DNA of 64,000 bases, from assembly GCF_037392515.1 (NCBI RefSeq), contig NC_090280.1:25239118-25303117 (forward strand), read 5' to 3'. This DNA is from Haliotis asinina. Taxonomy: Eukaryota > Mollusca > Gastropoda > Lepetellida > Haliotidae. Shown here piece after piece: positions 1 through 11,435 of the stretch. Numbering within the stretch: the stretch's first letter is position 1; each line of letters starts with the position of its first letter. The notes under the pieces were generated by a model, which had not been told where the DNA came from, did not search any database, and saw only the letters and a program-made list of their open reading frames with translations. The translations under genes were made by a program, and so were the position numbers.

Positions 1-1984
1 GTATTACGTGAAACCAGTTATCATCTTTCTGTAAATATTGGTTCTTTTGGATACAAGCGTGTGTTTTGTAATTGCAGCAGTGAGCAATAGGACAGTAGTA
101 AACCAAGAAGTAGTAAATGTATAGTTATCACGGGCTGTAGGAAACAAGGAAACTATAGTAACATCGCCATCGTGAACTGTCATAACTGTACAGAGAAATT
201 ATGAAACATTTACTATCAGCTATAGTAGACAAGGAATCATGATCATCATAATCTGTAGTAAACAAGTACTACAAATATTACAGATGTAAACAAATAAAAA
301 TAGCTATATCACTGTAATGAACTGTAGTGAATATATACTTCCCATAAAAAGACTCACAAGTGTAAATGTAGCCTCCTACTTCAGGCAACTGTTGTAAAAT
401 TACATTTTTCAAAACATGCCATACTGTGTATAGGTACTGTTCACACATGAACTGATATATTGTAAAACAAATTCATAATGTTGAAAAGATTATTGTCATG
501 AGTTCAGTACACGGCTGTTGACAAGCACAATATTTGCATATGCTTTTCAGCAGTTTGATTCATGATCCTCAAGCTATTTAACTGCATAAAGTTTGCAGTT
601 GGTTACCCCATGTTAGTGAAGAGATCAATCGACCATGTATACCGTTATATATATTGGTGTGCAATATTGGTACACAAACCTTACAGAATAAGGCCGAGGA
701 AAGTGAAAATGCTGTCAATGATAAAGGAAGTAGTGCTAAATGAGTGTCACCATGGTATTTCAGTCATGGTATGACGGCCGGACTGTTGATTGTGATAACA
801 CCTCATACCCACTGGAAACAAACCTGGATCAGCAGCTGGACAAGCCAACCTGTTACCACTGATCATGAGCTACACAACACCATAGTTATCTCTACACTTA
901 CAGGTGATACCCTCCTGAGTTTGCCACCGTTGCCTAGGCATTTCATATTAGTTTGAACCACTGGATTCTCAATATTTGTATTCTAATATTGCATATAAAT
1001 TAAATCAATTATCTCAGATCCACATCCAATTGTAGTCTGTCTTACACTTTTTCCCCACTAAAAGCCCTAAATGAAGTAAGTCTAAATTCCCTATGCATTT
1101 CAAGACTACATACCTGTAACAAAAAATGTGTAAAAAACATATAGAGTAAGATTCAAACCACGCTAAAAATACTTTTAATAACAGCTGCTGGTAAGTATGG
1201 TAACTGAGTTGATCAATACAAATCTAGATTATCAGTCAGGTCACCTTGACCAAATGCTGCCACAGTTTCAGGCAACTGCAACATTATGACATGTATCCCT
1301 TTACCTGGCCGTTGCTGCTAAAACAGCTCATGATACTAACGCACGTTATGGAACAAATGGATGAGGGCAATAATACTGAAATATAAGTTGGTTGGTGGGA
1401 ATCGAGTTTTGATACAGATTCTTGATAATGGCACAAGAATCAATATCAAAATGTCACACATGAACAAAAAAGAAGTTGTTGTCTATAAAGTTTGTCAATA
1501 TTGCATGTCTTTTCGACCTGTCCTTGTTGTTGAGGTGTCAAGTGGAAGCCGTGTATTTTTTTCTATTTGTGCACATCCAATGAATACTGAACATACTTTT
1601 CAGTATTCACAGGTGTATTTTTAAACATGATGACAAGAGGTGAAACGGTCAGCTCTAACCATGGTGTGGTACGTATTGTTATACAAGGCCTTTGCTTCCG
1701 TCCCCTTTGTTTCTGTATATGAGATTTGATCATAATGCAGAAAATGGATACGAGCCAAATCTAACAGAAATGAATAGCTGTTGACAAAATAATTCAATTC
1801 CTTAACATTTCAGAGAATTTGTAAACAGGATACACACAGATATACAAAAAGCCGAAAATACTTAATTTCTGGATTGCATTATGGTATAACAAAAACAGAA
1901 GACAAATTACCATGGATTTATTACAGAGTTACACTGTTTCACTCTAATGATGACTTATACTGAATGTTACCACAGTGAATGAAC
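1..1984. other. Gene-free stretch
   Basis: AT-rich sequence with only short isolated open frames and no recognisable domain. The first 350 bases hold loosely repeated words of the 'tgtagtaaacaag' kind, suggesting a very decayed tandem repeat. I see no gene here. Confidence 0.5.
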
Positions 1985-2135
1985 ATGGTTTTACACCCCT
2001 TTTCACAATATTCCAGCAATATCACAGCGGACACCAGAAATAGGCTTTACACATTGCACCGATGTAGGAATCGAAGCTGGATCTTCGGCATGACAAGCCA
2101 ACACTTTAACCAATAGGCTACCAGGCCACACTTGA
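1985..2135 (-). mobile_element. tRNA-derived SINE, family 1, diverged copy
   Basis: Reverse-complement copy of the family seen most clearly at 57046-57195. The body reads 'ttccagcaatatcac' then 'ggacaccagaaatagg', and the tRNA-like head ends near 'accaataggctaccaggcc'. Strongly diverged, with no clear target duplication. Confidence 0.6.
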
Positions 2136-3539
2136 ATATGACCACAGGTATGTTCTAGTTGGTGACATCTTGTGCCAATCCACATGTATCTTTTGCTTAT
2201 TGTACTTAGCTGTACCGAATGCTAAACCCACTGATACGGAGTTATCTTTCCTCCATGTCAAGTCTAAGCAGACGGAAAGGATGCTGTCTGTAGGAAGGAC
2301 ACTGTGTCAGTTTTATTTCTTGTTTTCAGGAAATGTCATTAACACTAATTACTATTACATTATAGACCTGTACAAAACCTGTACCTGTCCTGAAACGGAA
2401 CTGGTGGTCATTTTCAGGTCCCATGGAGATCCGGGTTAGTATTTGTCTTCAGCAAACCATTGCTTGTCATCATGGCGACTAACATAAGTCTCCCTTCTTA
2501 AAGAAAATATAACTTTACTATTGAAGTCAGTATTGAAGTCTATTGAAGTCAATATTAGGCTTTCCATCTATGTGTACAGTGGGTGAGGGGGAGGTAATCT
2601 GATAAATAACTTACTTAGTTGTCTCCCTTGTCTTCATGATACCCCATGCTACAAGTAAAGTAAGCTTGTTACACAGGACTAATATGTAGAAAAAACAATC
2701 GTCAGGTGTAATTAATAGAGGAATGTATGTTTAATTAACGTAAACTTCATACATATTATTGTCCAATCACAGCTGCCAGATTTCTCAATCTGTGTTTAAT
2801 GCCCTGAGTCATAGTGGTTCAAATTCCAACACATGATGGACTCACTCTAATTTAGTGTAAAGTTATGGTATGCATTTACCAGCTGTTTATGTTTAAGAAT
2901 GTGAATGCAACGGGCATGAACATGTTTGAAAGGAACAATATGCAACAATATTAAACCAAAATTACCTGCAAATTCTTTTAGAGTCTAAGAAACTAAATAT
3001 TCATAGTAAATATACAATAGGTTGCAATTGCAGTTATGGAGAAGCATGTACAATGTAAATAAACCCTACGATTTATGTACTTAGTAAGTGACACCCTTGC
3101 AATATAATAAATCAGTTACTTACCCCCACTCCCATCCCATAATATTCAAGCATACTTTTTTATTATTACTATGTCAAAACTGCTGGCTCCCTCTATTACT
3201 GGTATACAAAATTGCTACCCCACATCCCCATCCGCTCTAACCATTGCTGATCAAGATAAAAAATAGAAATTACAGAATGATATTTTCTAGAAAATATCGC
3301 TTTTAACTATATGGGATGAAACAAATTGTCGGCCAAAACAATAGCTGTAGGTCTGAGCGGTTTTCAGTAAGTTCGGTCCTGAGGATGTGTTTATACATGT
3401 AGACATGTGAGAATCTAGATGGATGGAATGTCAGTAATGCAACAAACCTAAATGACACAACCACCCTCGTGATACAGAGAGTGAAGGCACACCTTGTAGA
3501 CATCGAGCTGACCATTTTTACACGATGTCCTAACATTTG
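2136..3539. other. No supported feature
   Basis: AT-rich, short open frames only, none with a domain. A small direct repeat of 'tattgaagtc' lies near 2520-2550. Confidence 0.45.
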
Positions 3540-3980
3540 GAGGAAAAAATTCTAGTTTTACACAGTATCCTAACATTTGTGATCAGACCTAAACTCATTA
3601 TCCATTAAGAGAGAGCTCATTGTCCGTGAAAATTTCAGTTGAACACAGTATTTTACGACAGTGATTAAAAACAAAGAAAGAATCCACTGTTCTCACTGAT
3701 AATTTCCAATTGAACACAATGTTCCATTCAGGATTTGAACAAAAATAGTTATCAATTTGGCAAAAGCCAGTTGAACAAATATTACAATGTATGTGATTTG
3801 AACAAAATTACTTAGCAAGAGGTTAATTGTACACAGCATTCTAACATTTGTGATTTGAAAAACAGTGACTATCTGTCTGGCTAAAGCATTGCCGACAAGG
3901 CTTGATGACAATGTTCTACAAAATATTGTGAAGGTTGTGATTTGAAAAATACTGATTATTTGCCTGGCTTAAATATGGCA
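3540..3980. repeat. Degenerate tandem repeat, unit roughly 70-80 bp
   Basis: Words such as 'ctaacatttgtgat', 'gatttgaaaaa', 'agttgaacaca' and 'ctggctaaag' recur at loose spacing. This indicates several diverged copies of one unit. No coding potential was recognised. Confidence 0.45.
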
Positions 3981-4909
3981 AGACTTGATGTATCATCAAT
4001 TTATGAGAGAATTGGTTGTACTGCTTCCTCCCTTATTGTGGATCTGATGCACATATATACTGTATTACGACTGACGTCATCATGAATCAAGCCATGGACT
4101 ACTCCCTCTGACAGGCACACATGCAGGTGCTTGGAGAAATGAGCACTCACAGTCAAGCACAGAAATAGCCATAGTTCTTATGTGGATGTCCTATAGCCTC
4201 TATTCTCATAATAGTTTTCATATAAGGCATTGGTAGTGTTCATACAGGATCAATGCAAAAGTTGCAAGAACATGTGCCAATTACTATATCACACAGCTAC
4301 ACAGAAGACACGTATTCCATGTACATCATCACCAAAGCATCTCATGGCCACAGTCTTAAAAAAGGCCACAGATCTAATTCATAGGAACTGCAAATACTGC
4401 CCTTGTCAATAACACAGATGAAGTGAAGGATGAGGACTATTTTTATAGCCATACAACTTCTATATTCTGTATAGGTGACGTTTTGACAAGTGTCAAGCAC
4501 AATGACATTAAAATCTATGTCGAACCGCCGTCTATAGAGAACAAAGATATTTTGTTCTCATCCTTCATCTACCCAACTTCTAGAATGCCAATCGAAGAAG
4601 ACACACGAAGTGTGTGTGGATAAGAGCATCACAAAGTTGCACAGAAAATATTCTCTGGGTAGCATGTATTACCCTCCTCCCCATCACGTATGCCTCACAT
4701 CAGCTGTTTGCTTGAGACAAGAGCAGCTGGGTTACGATGCCAGATTTGTTCATAATGGCTCCAGTTTCCGTCTTCCGTGGGGAAGTGGTGGGTCTTTTCA
4801 ATGGCTGCTTTTGCTTCTTATTGACACAAGGTGGAGTCACTTCACTAGGGGGCAATTGGCTAGGCTGTGTTGTGATCACCCTTGCATAAACTGTTGAATT
4901 CTGGACATG
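3981..4909. other. No supported feature
   Basis: Open frames of 60-95 codons on the plus strand lack domains and are probably fortuitous. This stretch may be the 3' flank of the minus-strand zinc-finger gene. Confidence 0.35.
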
Positions 4910-5213
4910 CTACTTTCGCGAGCCAGCTTTAACAGGCTTCACAGGGTCAAGTAGCTCAAGCATTACACTACCAACACTGCCTTTAACTGGATTCACGTGT
5001 GCATCAGAATTTAAATCTTGTGAGCTTAACTGAACAACATTCTTTTGATCATCCTCGTATTTAAGGCTCAATCCATCAGCGACTGCTGTAGTTAGAGCAT
5101 ATGGCACACGTGATTCAGTATCATGGGGTTTAAAGGAAGCAGGGGTTGTCATATCACCACCTGCGAAGAGACTGGAAGCACTGGCTACTGCTGCTCTTGA
5201 AGCCCCAGTCCAT
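4910..5213 (-). pseudogene. C-terminal coding remnant of the zinc-finger gene, downstream of a SINE
   Basis: A minus-strand open frame with ordinary protein-like composition (Ser/Thr/Asp-rich, ending ...KPVKAGSRK and a stop). It lies on the same strand as the zinc-finger exon at 5556-7061. Removing the SINE at 5214-5487 with one copy of its duplicated target leaves this frame open into 5488-5555. That stretch in turn leads towards the zinc-finger exon, but in a different frame from the 501-codon reading. I infer an older C-terminal extension disrupted by the SINE plus a small frameshift. Alternatively this is a separate 3' exon with the SINE in an intron. No known domain was recognised. Confidence 0.4.
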
Positions 5214-5487
5214 GTGACCCGTGAAGGTCCCGGGGTAGAATAGGCCTTCAGCAACCCATGCTTGCCATAAAAGGCGACTCAGCTTGTCGTAAGAGGCGAC
5301 TAACGGGATCGGATGGTCAGGCTCGCTGACTTGGTTGACGCATGTCATCGGTTCCCAATTGCGCAGATCGATGCTCATGTTGTTGATCACTGGATTGTCT
5401 GGTCCAGACTCGATTATTTACAGACCGCCGCCATATAGCTGTAATATTGCTAAGTGCGGCGTAAAACTAAACTCACTCACTCACTCA
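5214..5487 (+). mobile_element. SINE, family 2, with about 11-bp target duplication
   Basis: Near-complete copy. The head is 'gacccgtgaaggtcccgggg', the middle 'ggccttcagcaacccatgc', and the tail 'tgcggcgtaaaactaaac' plus (ctca)n. It is flanked by cccagtccatg (5203-5213) and cccagtccctg (5488-5498), a target duplication with one mismatch. It sits in minus-strand coding-like sequence. Other copies are at 10285, 30944 (inverted), 58246 and 63184 (inverted). Confidence 0.75.
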
Positions 5488-5555
5488 CCCAGTCCCTGTA
5501 GACACATTAGCTGATCCATCAGTTACTGTTGTCCTTGGAGCTAATAATGATAGTT

Positions 5556-7061
5556 TTAGTTCTTGTATGGCTTCTTGCTTTTATCTGGTACTCCCTGTGT
5601 TTGCAACAAGGTTGTTTTCAGACCCGATGACAGCATAAATGGAACAAGCTTCCCCTCAAGATCGCCTTCATCTTCGGAGTCAATGACTGTGACCTCCTGC
5701 TTAACCTCTAAGATCTCAGGAATGTCCTCCTGTTCTTCCTCCTCACTGCACTTCCACTCCTCATGTGTACGAATATGGCGGTAATGGCTACCGTAGTTGA
5801 ACTGTTTTTCACAGAATGTGCACTTGTAAGGGTTCTCCCCAGTGTGGATTCGCATGTGAACACGATAGTGACATGACGCTGTGAACGTCTTTCTGCAGAT
5901 GTTACAGGTGAATGGACGGTCACCTGTGTGAGTCCTCATGTGCACTGTGAGTGAGTTGGAATATAAGAAACTCTTATCACAGATGTCACACTTAAACTTT
6001 CGTTCACCAACATGCGTGAACTTGTGTCGTCCAAGTATTGATGACGATGAATATGCTTTGCAGCATATAGAACATTTATTTGACCGTTCCCCTGTGTGGG
6101 ATTGCAGGTGCTCCTTTAGTGTGGTAGAAAGAGCGAAGGTTTTCCCGCACTGATCGCATGCAAATGGTTTCTCACCTGTGTGTGTCCACATGTGTCGCTC
6201 CAATTCCGATGGCGAATAAAACGTCTTCTCGCCAAGCATACACGTATTCGGTGCCATTTGCTTATGAATATAACGAACATGGACAGCCTTCTGATTCTTG
6301 GAACGAAACACCAATCCACACTTCCAACAGGGGTAACTCTCTGCGACTGGCATCACCGCAGGGTCAACCCTTCCCCGACTCCCGCATGTGACAGTGCATG
6401 TGTTTGCGCAGACTTGAGGCCTGATTGAATTGTGAACCACAGACATATGGGTGTTCAACTCCAGCATCTTCTTAGAGTGAGTTTTCACATGAGCAATGAG
6501 TTCTTCAGGTATTTTAGATATATTGTTACATATCCCACACTCATACAGCGAAGGTGCTTCACACTGGGGCATGGCCACTTCCGGCTGCGGCAGTCTCTTT
6601 TTAACTTTCGTCACTTGTGGCTGTTCTGTCACCACATGAAACTTGAATAATTGTTTCTGCTGTGCCCGTGTCTGATCTTGTATCAGTGATTGCAATTTTA
6701 CCACTGACTGCTGATTCACCACTTTTTCCAGTTTCAACATTGGTTGCGGTCGTATTGCTGCTTGAAGTTTCAGGAATTGTTTCTGTGATGCCAGACTTTT
6801 TAGTTTCACCTTTGGTTGCTGTTGGGTCGCTGCCTGCAGTTTCACTATTGGTTGTTGTTTCTCTTCAACTTTCAGTCTTACCATCAGCTGCTGCTGTGTT
6901 CCCGTTTGAAGTTTCACCAGTGGTGCTGTGTTGCCAGAGTTTGATCTGTTGGCAAAGTTTTCAGTTTCACCATTGGTTGCTGCTTGAAATTGAAGCTCTT
7001 TCCTCTCTGTTGAATCTTTTTCCGGGTACAACATCATGTCTATATTTGACTGTTTTCTCAA
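5556..7061 (-). CDS. C2H2 zinc-finger protein, main 3' exon
   Basis: Open for 501 codons. The upstream edge is not an ATG: the first ATGs are 8-9 codons in, near 7037, and an in-frame stop lies a little upstream, so this is probably an exon whose acceptor is near 7060. Approximate residues: 47-130, a 12-residue Gln/Lys repeat; 172-195, a first finger; 243-266, another; 272-294, a degenerate finger lacking one Cys. From 300 to 433 there is a run of classical fingers with TGEKPF-type linkers; the last is one residue short. The tail is acidic (439-470) with a consensus sumoylation site (VKQE) beside a hydrophobic-acidic stretch (VTVIDSEDE). The product is presumably a nuclear DNA-binding regulator, with unknown targets. 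The C-terminus ends in a different frame from the coding-like sequence at 4910-5213, suggesting an indel. Confidence 0.8.
   Translation of the reverse strand: MRKQSNIDMMLYPEKDSTERKELQFQAATNGETENFANRSNSGNTAPLVKLQTGTQQQLMVRLKVEEKQQPIVKLQAATQQQPKVKLKSLASQKQFLKLQAAIRPQPMLKLEKVVNQQSVVKLQSLIQDQTRAQQKQLFKFHVVTEQPQVTKVKKRLPQPEVAMPQCEAPSLYECGICNNISKIPEELIAHVKTHSKKMLELNTHMSVVHNSIRPQVCANTCTVTCGSRGRVDPAVMPVAESYPCWKCGLVFRSKNQKAVHVRYIHKQMAPNTCMLGEKTFYSPSELERHMWTHTGEKPFACDQCGKTFALSTTLKEHLQSHTGERSNKCSICCKAYSSSSILGRHKFTHVGERKFKCDICDKSFLYSNSLTVHMRTHTGDRPFTCNICRKTFTASCHYRVHMRIHTGENPYKCTFCEKQFNYGSHYRHIRTHEEWKCSEEEEQEDIPEILEVKQEVTVIDSEDEGDLEGKLVPFMLSSGLKTTLLQTQGVPDKSKKPYKN
6672..6923 (-). repeat. 12-residue tandem repeat in the zinc-finger protein
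   Basis: Seven consecutive 12-residue units of the form P-x-V-K-L-Q-x-x-x-Q-Q-Q occupy residues 47-130; examples are PLVKLQTGTQQQ, PIVKLQAATQQQ and PMLKLEKVVNQQ. An eighth unit (KQLFKFHVVTEQ) follows after five extra residues. Hydrophobic residues alternate with Lys and Gln in register. Confidence 0.8.
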
Positions 7062-7174
7062 ATCAATATCAAGGTCATTGTGTATATTTTAATGCATTAG
7101 TGTCTAGGTATGCCCAGAAACCTCATCAACTATCATACTTTCAGATGTGTCGGTTTCTGTTCTCATTCGTTCTG

Positions 7175-7650
7175 TTAGAGCCACACGGTGTTCTTCTGAA
7201 CATGTCTCTTGAAATCCAGAATGTCAACAAATAAAGAATAACAAACACACTTGTAAACTGTAACATCATTTTCATTGAAATGCAGTTTGGCGACTATGTT
7301 GGAATGAAATTGCTTCAGGTGCCATCTTTCCTCATGTCTTATGAAACACATATTGCTTGGGAACGTGATGCTACAGATTTTACAGCGGAACAAGGATGTA
7401 CAGCAATCATTTGGGGAATCCACAGATTGGTGGAGGCTAATGTGAGCACTGAGATTATCCTCCCCTAAAACATGAACACCACAGACATTACACAGGTGGA
7501 AGTCCAGAGGGAGCTCTTTCATGGATACAAACTGGTTATGTTCTTTGATGTGATCCCTGAACATGGAAAATGATGAAAACGATTTAGGGCAGTTCAAACA
7601 AGGGAACCCTTTATCTTCCAGCAAGTCTGGGTCATTCTCAACGCCAACTG
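7175..7650 (-). CDS. Upstream zinc-finger exon
   Basis: Minus-strand open frame with three plausible C2H2 fingers: FPCLNCPKSF...HIKEH, FHLCNVCGVHV...HISLH and FRCKICSITF...HEERWH. A broken fourth follows (YKCVC...FKRHVQ). A good acceptor (pyrimidine-rich run ending ttcag, AG at 7651-7652) suggests the exon begins at 7650, although the frame is open further upstream to about 7714. It ends in a stop at 7175. It is only 114 bp from the next zinc-finger frame and on the same strand, so both probably belong to one gene. I could not identify a donor that joins them in phase, so the junction is unresolved. Confidence 0.55.
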
Positions 7651-7714
7651 CTGAAGGGATGATGTAAATCCAGCTAGGGTCTATGCAGGTAGCAAAAGTA
7701 ATGTAACTGCCCAC

Positions 7715-9384
7715 AGACCCTAGTATGGCGATCTACCTTCAGTTGTTGGCGACAAATAACCCATTATCATATTGCATTGTCCAAACAATTAGTTGTATAC
7801 TAAAGATATTTGCTTGCTAGTTTTAAATCATAATTTAATCAGTTGATACTCTAGTGCTTTTACTGCAGGGTTTTAGATATTATAAATATGTATTTCAAAT
7901 TTAGAACCAGTTTTAACCATGTTATGGCTGAAATATTGCCGATGTGTCTTTAAACTTTAACTCATTCACTCACCCGTCCAGAGTCTATAGGTGAACATGG
8001 AGACCGTATACGACTTCCAATAATGTCCAACGCATGTTAAGTGGTATTAAGATCAGGTGCGGGCCAGCCCATATGTGTGATATTGTTGATCTAAACAACA
8101 TCATTAATAACTCTTCCTCGCGTATTATCGTCCATGGACGGGCTTCTTGTGTCAATGAAATAATTACAGGTAGGTTTTAACCGAACAGACGGCTTGTGTG
8201 AAATGTGAACATTCATGCCACACATTTTCCATGTTGTTACTGAGGACAGTAATGGTTGGGTGATGTTATCAATGCTATCAGATAATTCACTTTCACAGTC
8301 GCTAAATGTTATGTATTCTTTGAATATTTAGCTTTCAGTAACATGCCAGCAAAAATCGCTATCGAGATTGATGAAGTTATTACACTGAAAATACTCATTG
8401 CCCATTTTTGTGAGGAGTATATTAAAATGTTGTAATAAGATATGTAAAGATGCTACTGATCATGGAATCCAGAGTGCGATGTAAACGTCAACACTGTGGA
8501 CACAGCAACAAAGACACATCTCCCCTTCAAGCAAACCTTCCCTTCCTGTGACGTCTACGTTTTGGTATATTTGATGGTGTGCGGTAAATCCTTCGAGTCT
8601 GTCGTAGAGAGATCAGGATGACTTACTGTCCCAACTATGCTTGTGGCAAACAAGATGGACATTGCTGACTCTTTTGACAAGATAGAAAGAATGTACCGAG
8701 ATCTGAACAATAGCTGCGAGAGCTGCGACTGAATTTAAACAACACAAGACACAAGACTATTTTCAAAAATAGAAAGAGGATGGAATAGTTACTAAACTGA
8801 TCACATTCTTCTTTACATTTTCACGTTGCTTCTTCCGAAGTGCATAAAGGCTGGTAGTTTTAACATCTGAGTGAAAGAATATGTCCCAACTCAACGGCGA
8901 TGTTTCAAACGTCAAAGCTTTGTTCATAGAGCCAAAGTCTGCCGCAATTACATAGTGATGCTTTTGACCTAACTGAATGCACGAATAGCATCAAGTGTGC
9001 TAAATGACATGTAGCCGCATCAAAATGCCGCCTCTTATATTACAAATAATATAGAAACCCTCAAATTTACTACCAATATTTCATATTTCGAAGGTAAAAA
9101 GCTGGTACCTCTTCCTACCAGGTAACTACGGGACATTCCCATGGTCTGGATCTCAGGTGGAAATTCTGACAGAAAAAAATCCAAACAACCTCAAATCAAA
9201 ACGTGTGACACATTAGCTTCACAACCAGTCTCAGATAAGTCTAAGAAGATGAAAAGGGAAAACATCAACAGAGACAAGCCTCCTACTGTCCCTTTACCGT
9301 TACAGATTCATCAAGAGACACCAATGTGGACCTCTGGACACGGAGGTCACACTGTCCTCTCAGGACAGGCGGCGGAGGAGTTTG
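7715..9384. other. No supported gene
   Basis: A fragment of a repeat with the words 'gaaatattgccgatgtg' and 'actcattcactcac' lies at 7925-7980; the same words occur at 10200-10260, 31180-31230 and 50220-50280. A 100-codon frame beginning at 9141 has no domain and runs across the palindrome boundary at 9385, so I do not call it a gene. Confidence 0.45.
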
Positions 9385-10284
9385 CTCTGAGCTGTTTAAC
9401 GGATTTGGTCCGATTTTTAGCAGTTGCTGTTCACACAGCTTAACTGATAGGGAATGCATTACTGACTGGACTTGAGTGGGCTAATTAAACGGATCGACTA
9501 AATTGATCAATGATACCTTGCCAATCATCCCTTCCTACATTTACATGTGTAACCACCCTGAATCAAATCCCCACCTGCTTTCCTTCCATCTAAAATTTCA
9601 CATTTCTCTGCCTTCATATTACTTATGTGTGACCAAAATACTGACTAACAAGTATTATTGCAGTCATATTTCCTTCTCTCAATGTTAAAAGAAAATAAAA
9701 TACAAAAAACGAGACATTTCCTGTCTCCGTGTGTACAGAAACTGAGTGTTCATAACCCTATCCTGTCCAAACTTTGAAAGTGTAAACAAACACACTGTAT
9801 TCTTAATCATTAGATGGGCATTAGGATTAAACTACCCAAGTAGCAATTGATCACATAGGTAGCAATGGATTAATTAAGGCTTACCTAACCTTATTTCATT
9901 TTCACGCAGGATTAATTAACATAATATCATTTTCACACAGACCAGTTAGTCCCAGTTAGTGATGGTAGCTTTCCCAATCCTGACAGTGCGATTTCCGTGG
10001 GTCATTTAAAAATATGGCCAAACTGACCCTAGTCAAACTGCCATACATTTTCTTCAAAAAGTGGATTATAACACCGCCCTAATTACGTCATCTGGAGAGT
10101 GCCATTTTTTGGGATTATACCGTTTAATTACTCTCGCAATGTTCTCTTAATTAATTCGAATAGATGTGATTAGATACAATGTGTAACCTGAATTAATATG
10201 TGAGTGAGTGATTTAAACTTTACCTTCACATCGGCAATGTTTCAGGTATATAGTGACGAGAACCATTAATGTTATCCATAACAG

Positions 10285-10508
10285 TAGACTAGGCCTTCAG
10301 CAACCCATGCTTGCCACATAAAAGGCGACTAACGGGATCGGGTGGTCAGACTCGATGACTTAGTTGACATATGTGATCGGTTCCCAATCGCGCGGATCGA
10401 TGTTCATACTGTTGATGACTGGATTGTCTGGTTCAGATTTGATTGTTTACAAACCGGCGCCATACAGCTGAGTGCGGCGTATAATTAACTCACTCACTCA
10501 CTCACTCC
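10285..10508 (+). mobile_element. SINE, family 2, in left palindrome arm
   Basis: Contains 'aggccttcagcaacccatgc' and ends in 'gagtgcggcgtataattaac' plus (ctca)n. The mirrored copy is at 30944-31155. Just upstream (10200-10260) is a fragment of a third repeat type. Confidence 0.7.
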
Positions 10509-11307
10509 AGAATATGAGAATGTGAAGTGTGCCTCCTCTGTATCCATCGTATCCAACTTGTAATGTACCCAGTTTATGGTAGTGCTCATTGGTGCACATT
10601 ATATACGGGATGTCGGTTGAAAATATTTGAATAACAAACAATCTTCATAATTCATTTGGAGTGTTCGAGGTTTTGCCCTACATGGCGTTTTTCCGTCCTA
10701 TGGGCCTTTTGTCCACAGGGACATTCGGCAGCACAACACTAAACAACAGTCTTGTACAGTTTATGATAACCAGGACCGCTGATGACGCATCAACGCCATG
10801 ATCGAGGCTGTGTGGTTTATGTACAGTGGAGTGATCCGTAAGTATTCCTGATGTAACTGGCACACTAACATTTTCAGACATAAAAATAGCACTCTAACAT
10901 TTTCAGACGTAGCAGTTTAATGTTGCTGACAGTACGAATGAAATACCCTTTACTTGAGCGTCAACTCGATGCAGGGATACACACATTCGACGGCTGAATG
11001 ATACTCAATGTAGGAGACACACACAGGTTGAGTGCATCCACTTCCTGTTGTATGGGAATGACTCTTCTTGTACTCCATATATCTCGGACTGGTATAGTTA
11101 TGGGATGTCACTCTGCAAAAACAGATGGCCCAAAGTGGACACACAACACTGTATTCGACGTTTATACAATTGCATGAAAGTGCAGCAACGACCAGGCAGC
11201 GCAACAGTGGTGATGGTCAGCCGACCTGCTCAGCCGCTGTACGAGGGTCGAAGACATTTTAACTAAGTCCTTTCTGTCTACTACATGTATAGTCAGAAAA
11301 TATTATC

Positions 11308-11312
11308 CACAA
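11308..11312. repeat. Polinton target site duplication, left copy (CACAA)
   Basis: CACAA precedes the element here and follows it at 25166-25170. The uninterrupted right arm has a single copy (as TTGTG, 30136-30140). Confidence 0.85.
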
Positions 11313-11361
11313 AGTAGTATATACAATGACAGTTCTGGACCACTTTCAAGAAATGTCTCTA

Positions 11362-11390
11362 CAAAGCCTTATTTAGTAAATAAGGCTTTG
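11362..11390. other. Perfect hairpin in left TIR
   Basis: CAAAGCCTTATTTA, one base, then its exact inverse: a 14-bp stem with a 1-nt loop. The same hairpin is at 25088-25116 in the right TIR. It could be a recognition site or a transcription or replication signal; the function is not shown by sequence. Confidence 0.8.
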
Positions 11391-11414
11391 GTTGGGCCAT
11401 TAGCTCTTGCTACT

Positions 11415-11435
11415 ATTACCCCTACTACTTAACGT
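11415..11435. repeat. 21-bp direct repeat, copy 1
   Basis: The word 'attacccctactacttaacg' plus t. The second copy starts at 11642, exactly where the TIR stops matching the right end. In the right TIR the inverse lies just after the integrase stop codon. Confidence 0.8.

Larger units (their letters stand above)
9385..11312 (+). repeat. Palindrome left arm, outer part
   Basis: Matches the reverse complement of about 30136-32050. The outer boundary is where 'ctctgagctg' (left, from 9385) meets 'cagctcagag' (right, ending 32050); beyond this the flanks are unrelated. Short mirrored open frames occur in both arms but show no domain. The arm carries a SINE copy present in both arms, so that SINE predates the duplication. 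Confidence 0.85.

Noticed and set aside
4610..4897. 95-codon plus-strand frame as a gene
   Set aside because: No domain, biased composition, and located antisense to the probable 3' region of the zinc-finger gene.
5563..7234. Plus-strand frames opposite the zinc-finger exon (up to 190 codons)
   Set aside because: Antisense shadows of a clear C2H2 coding sequence.
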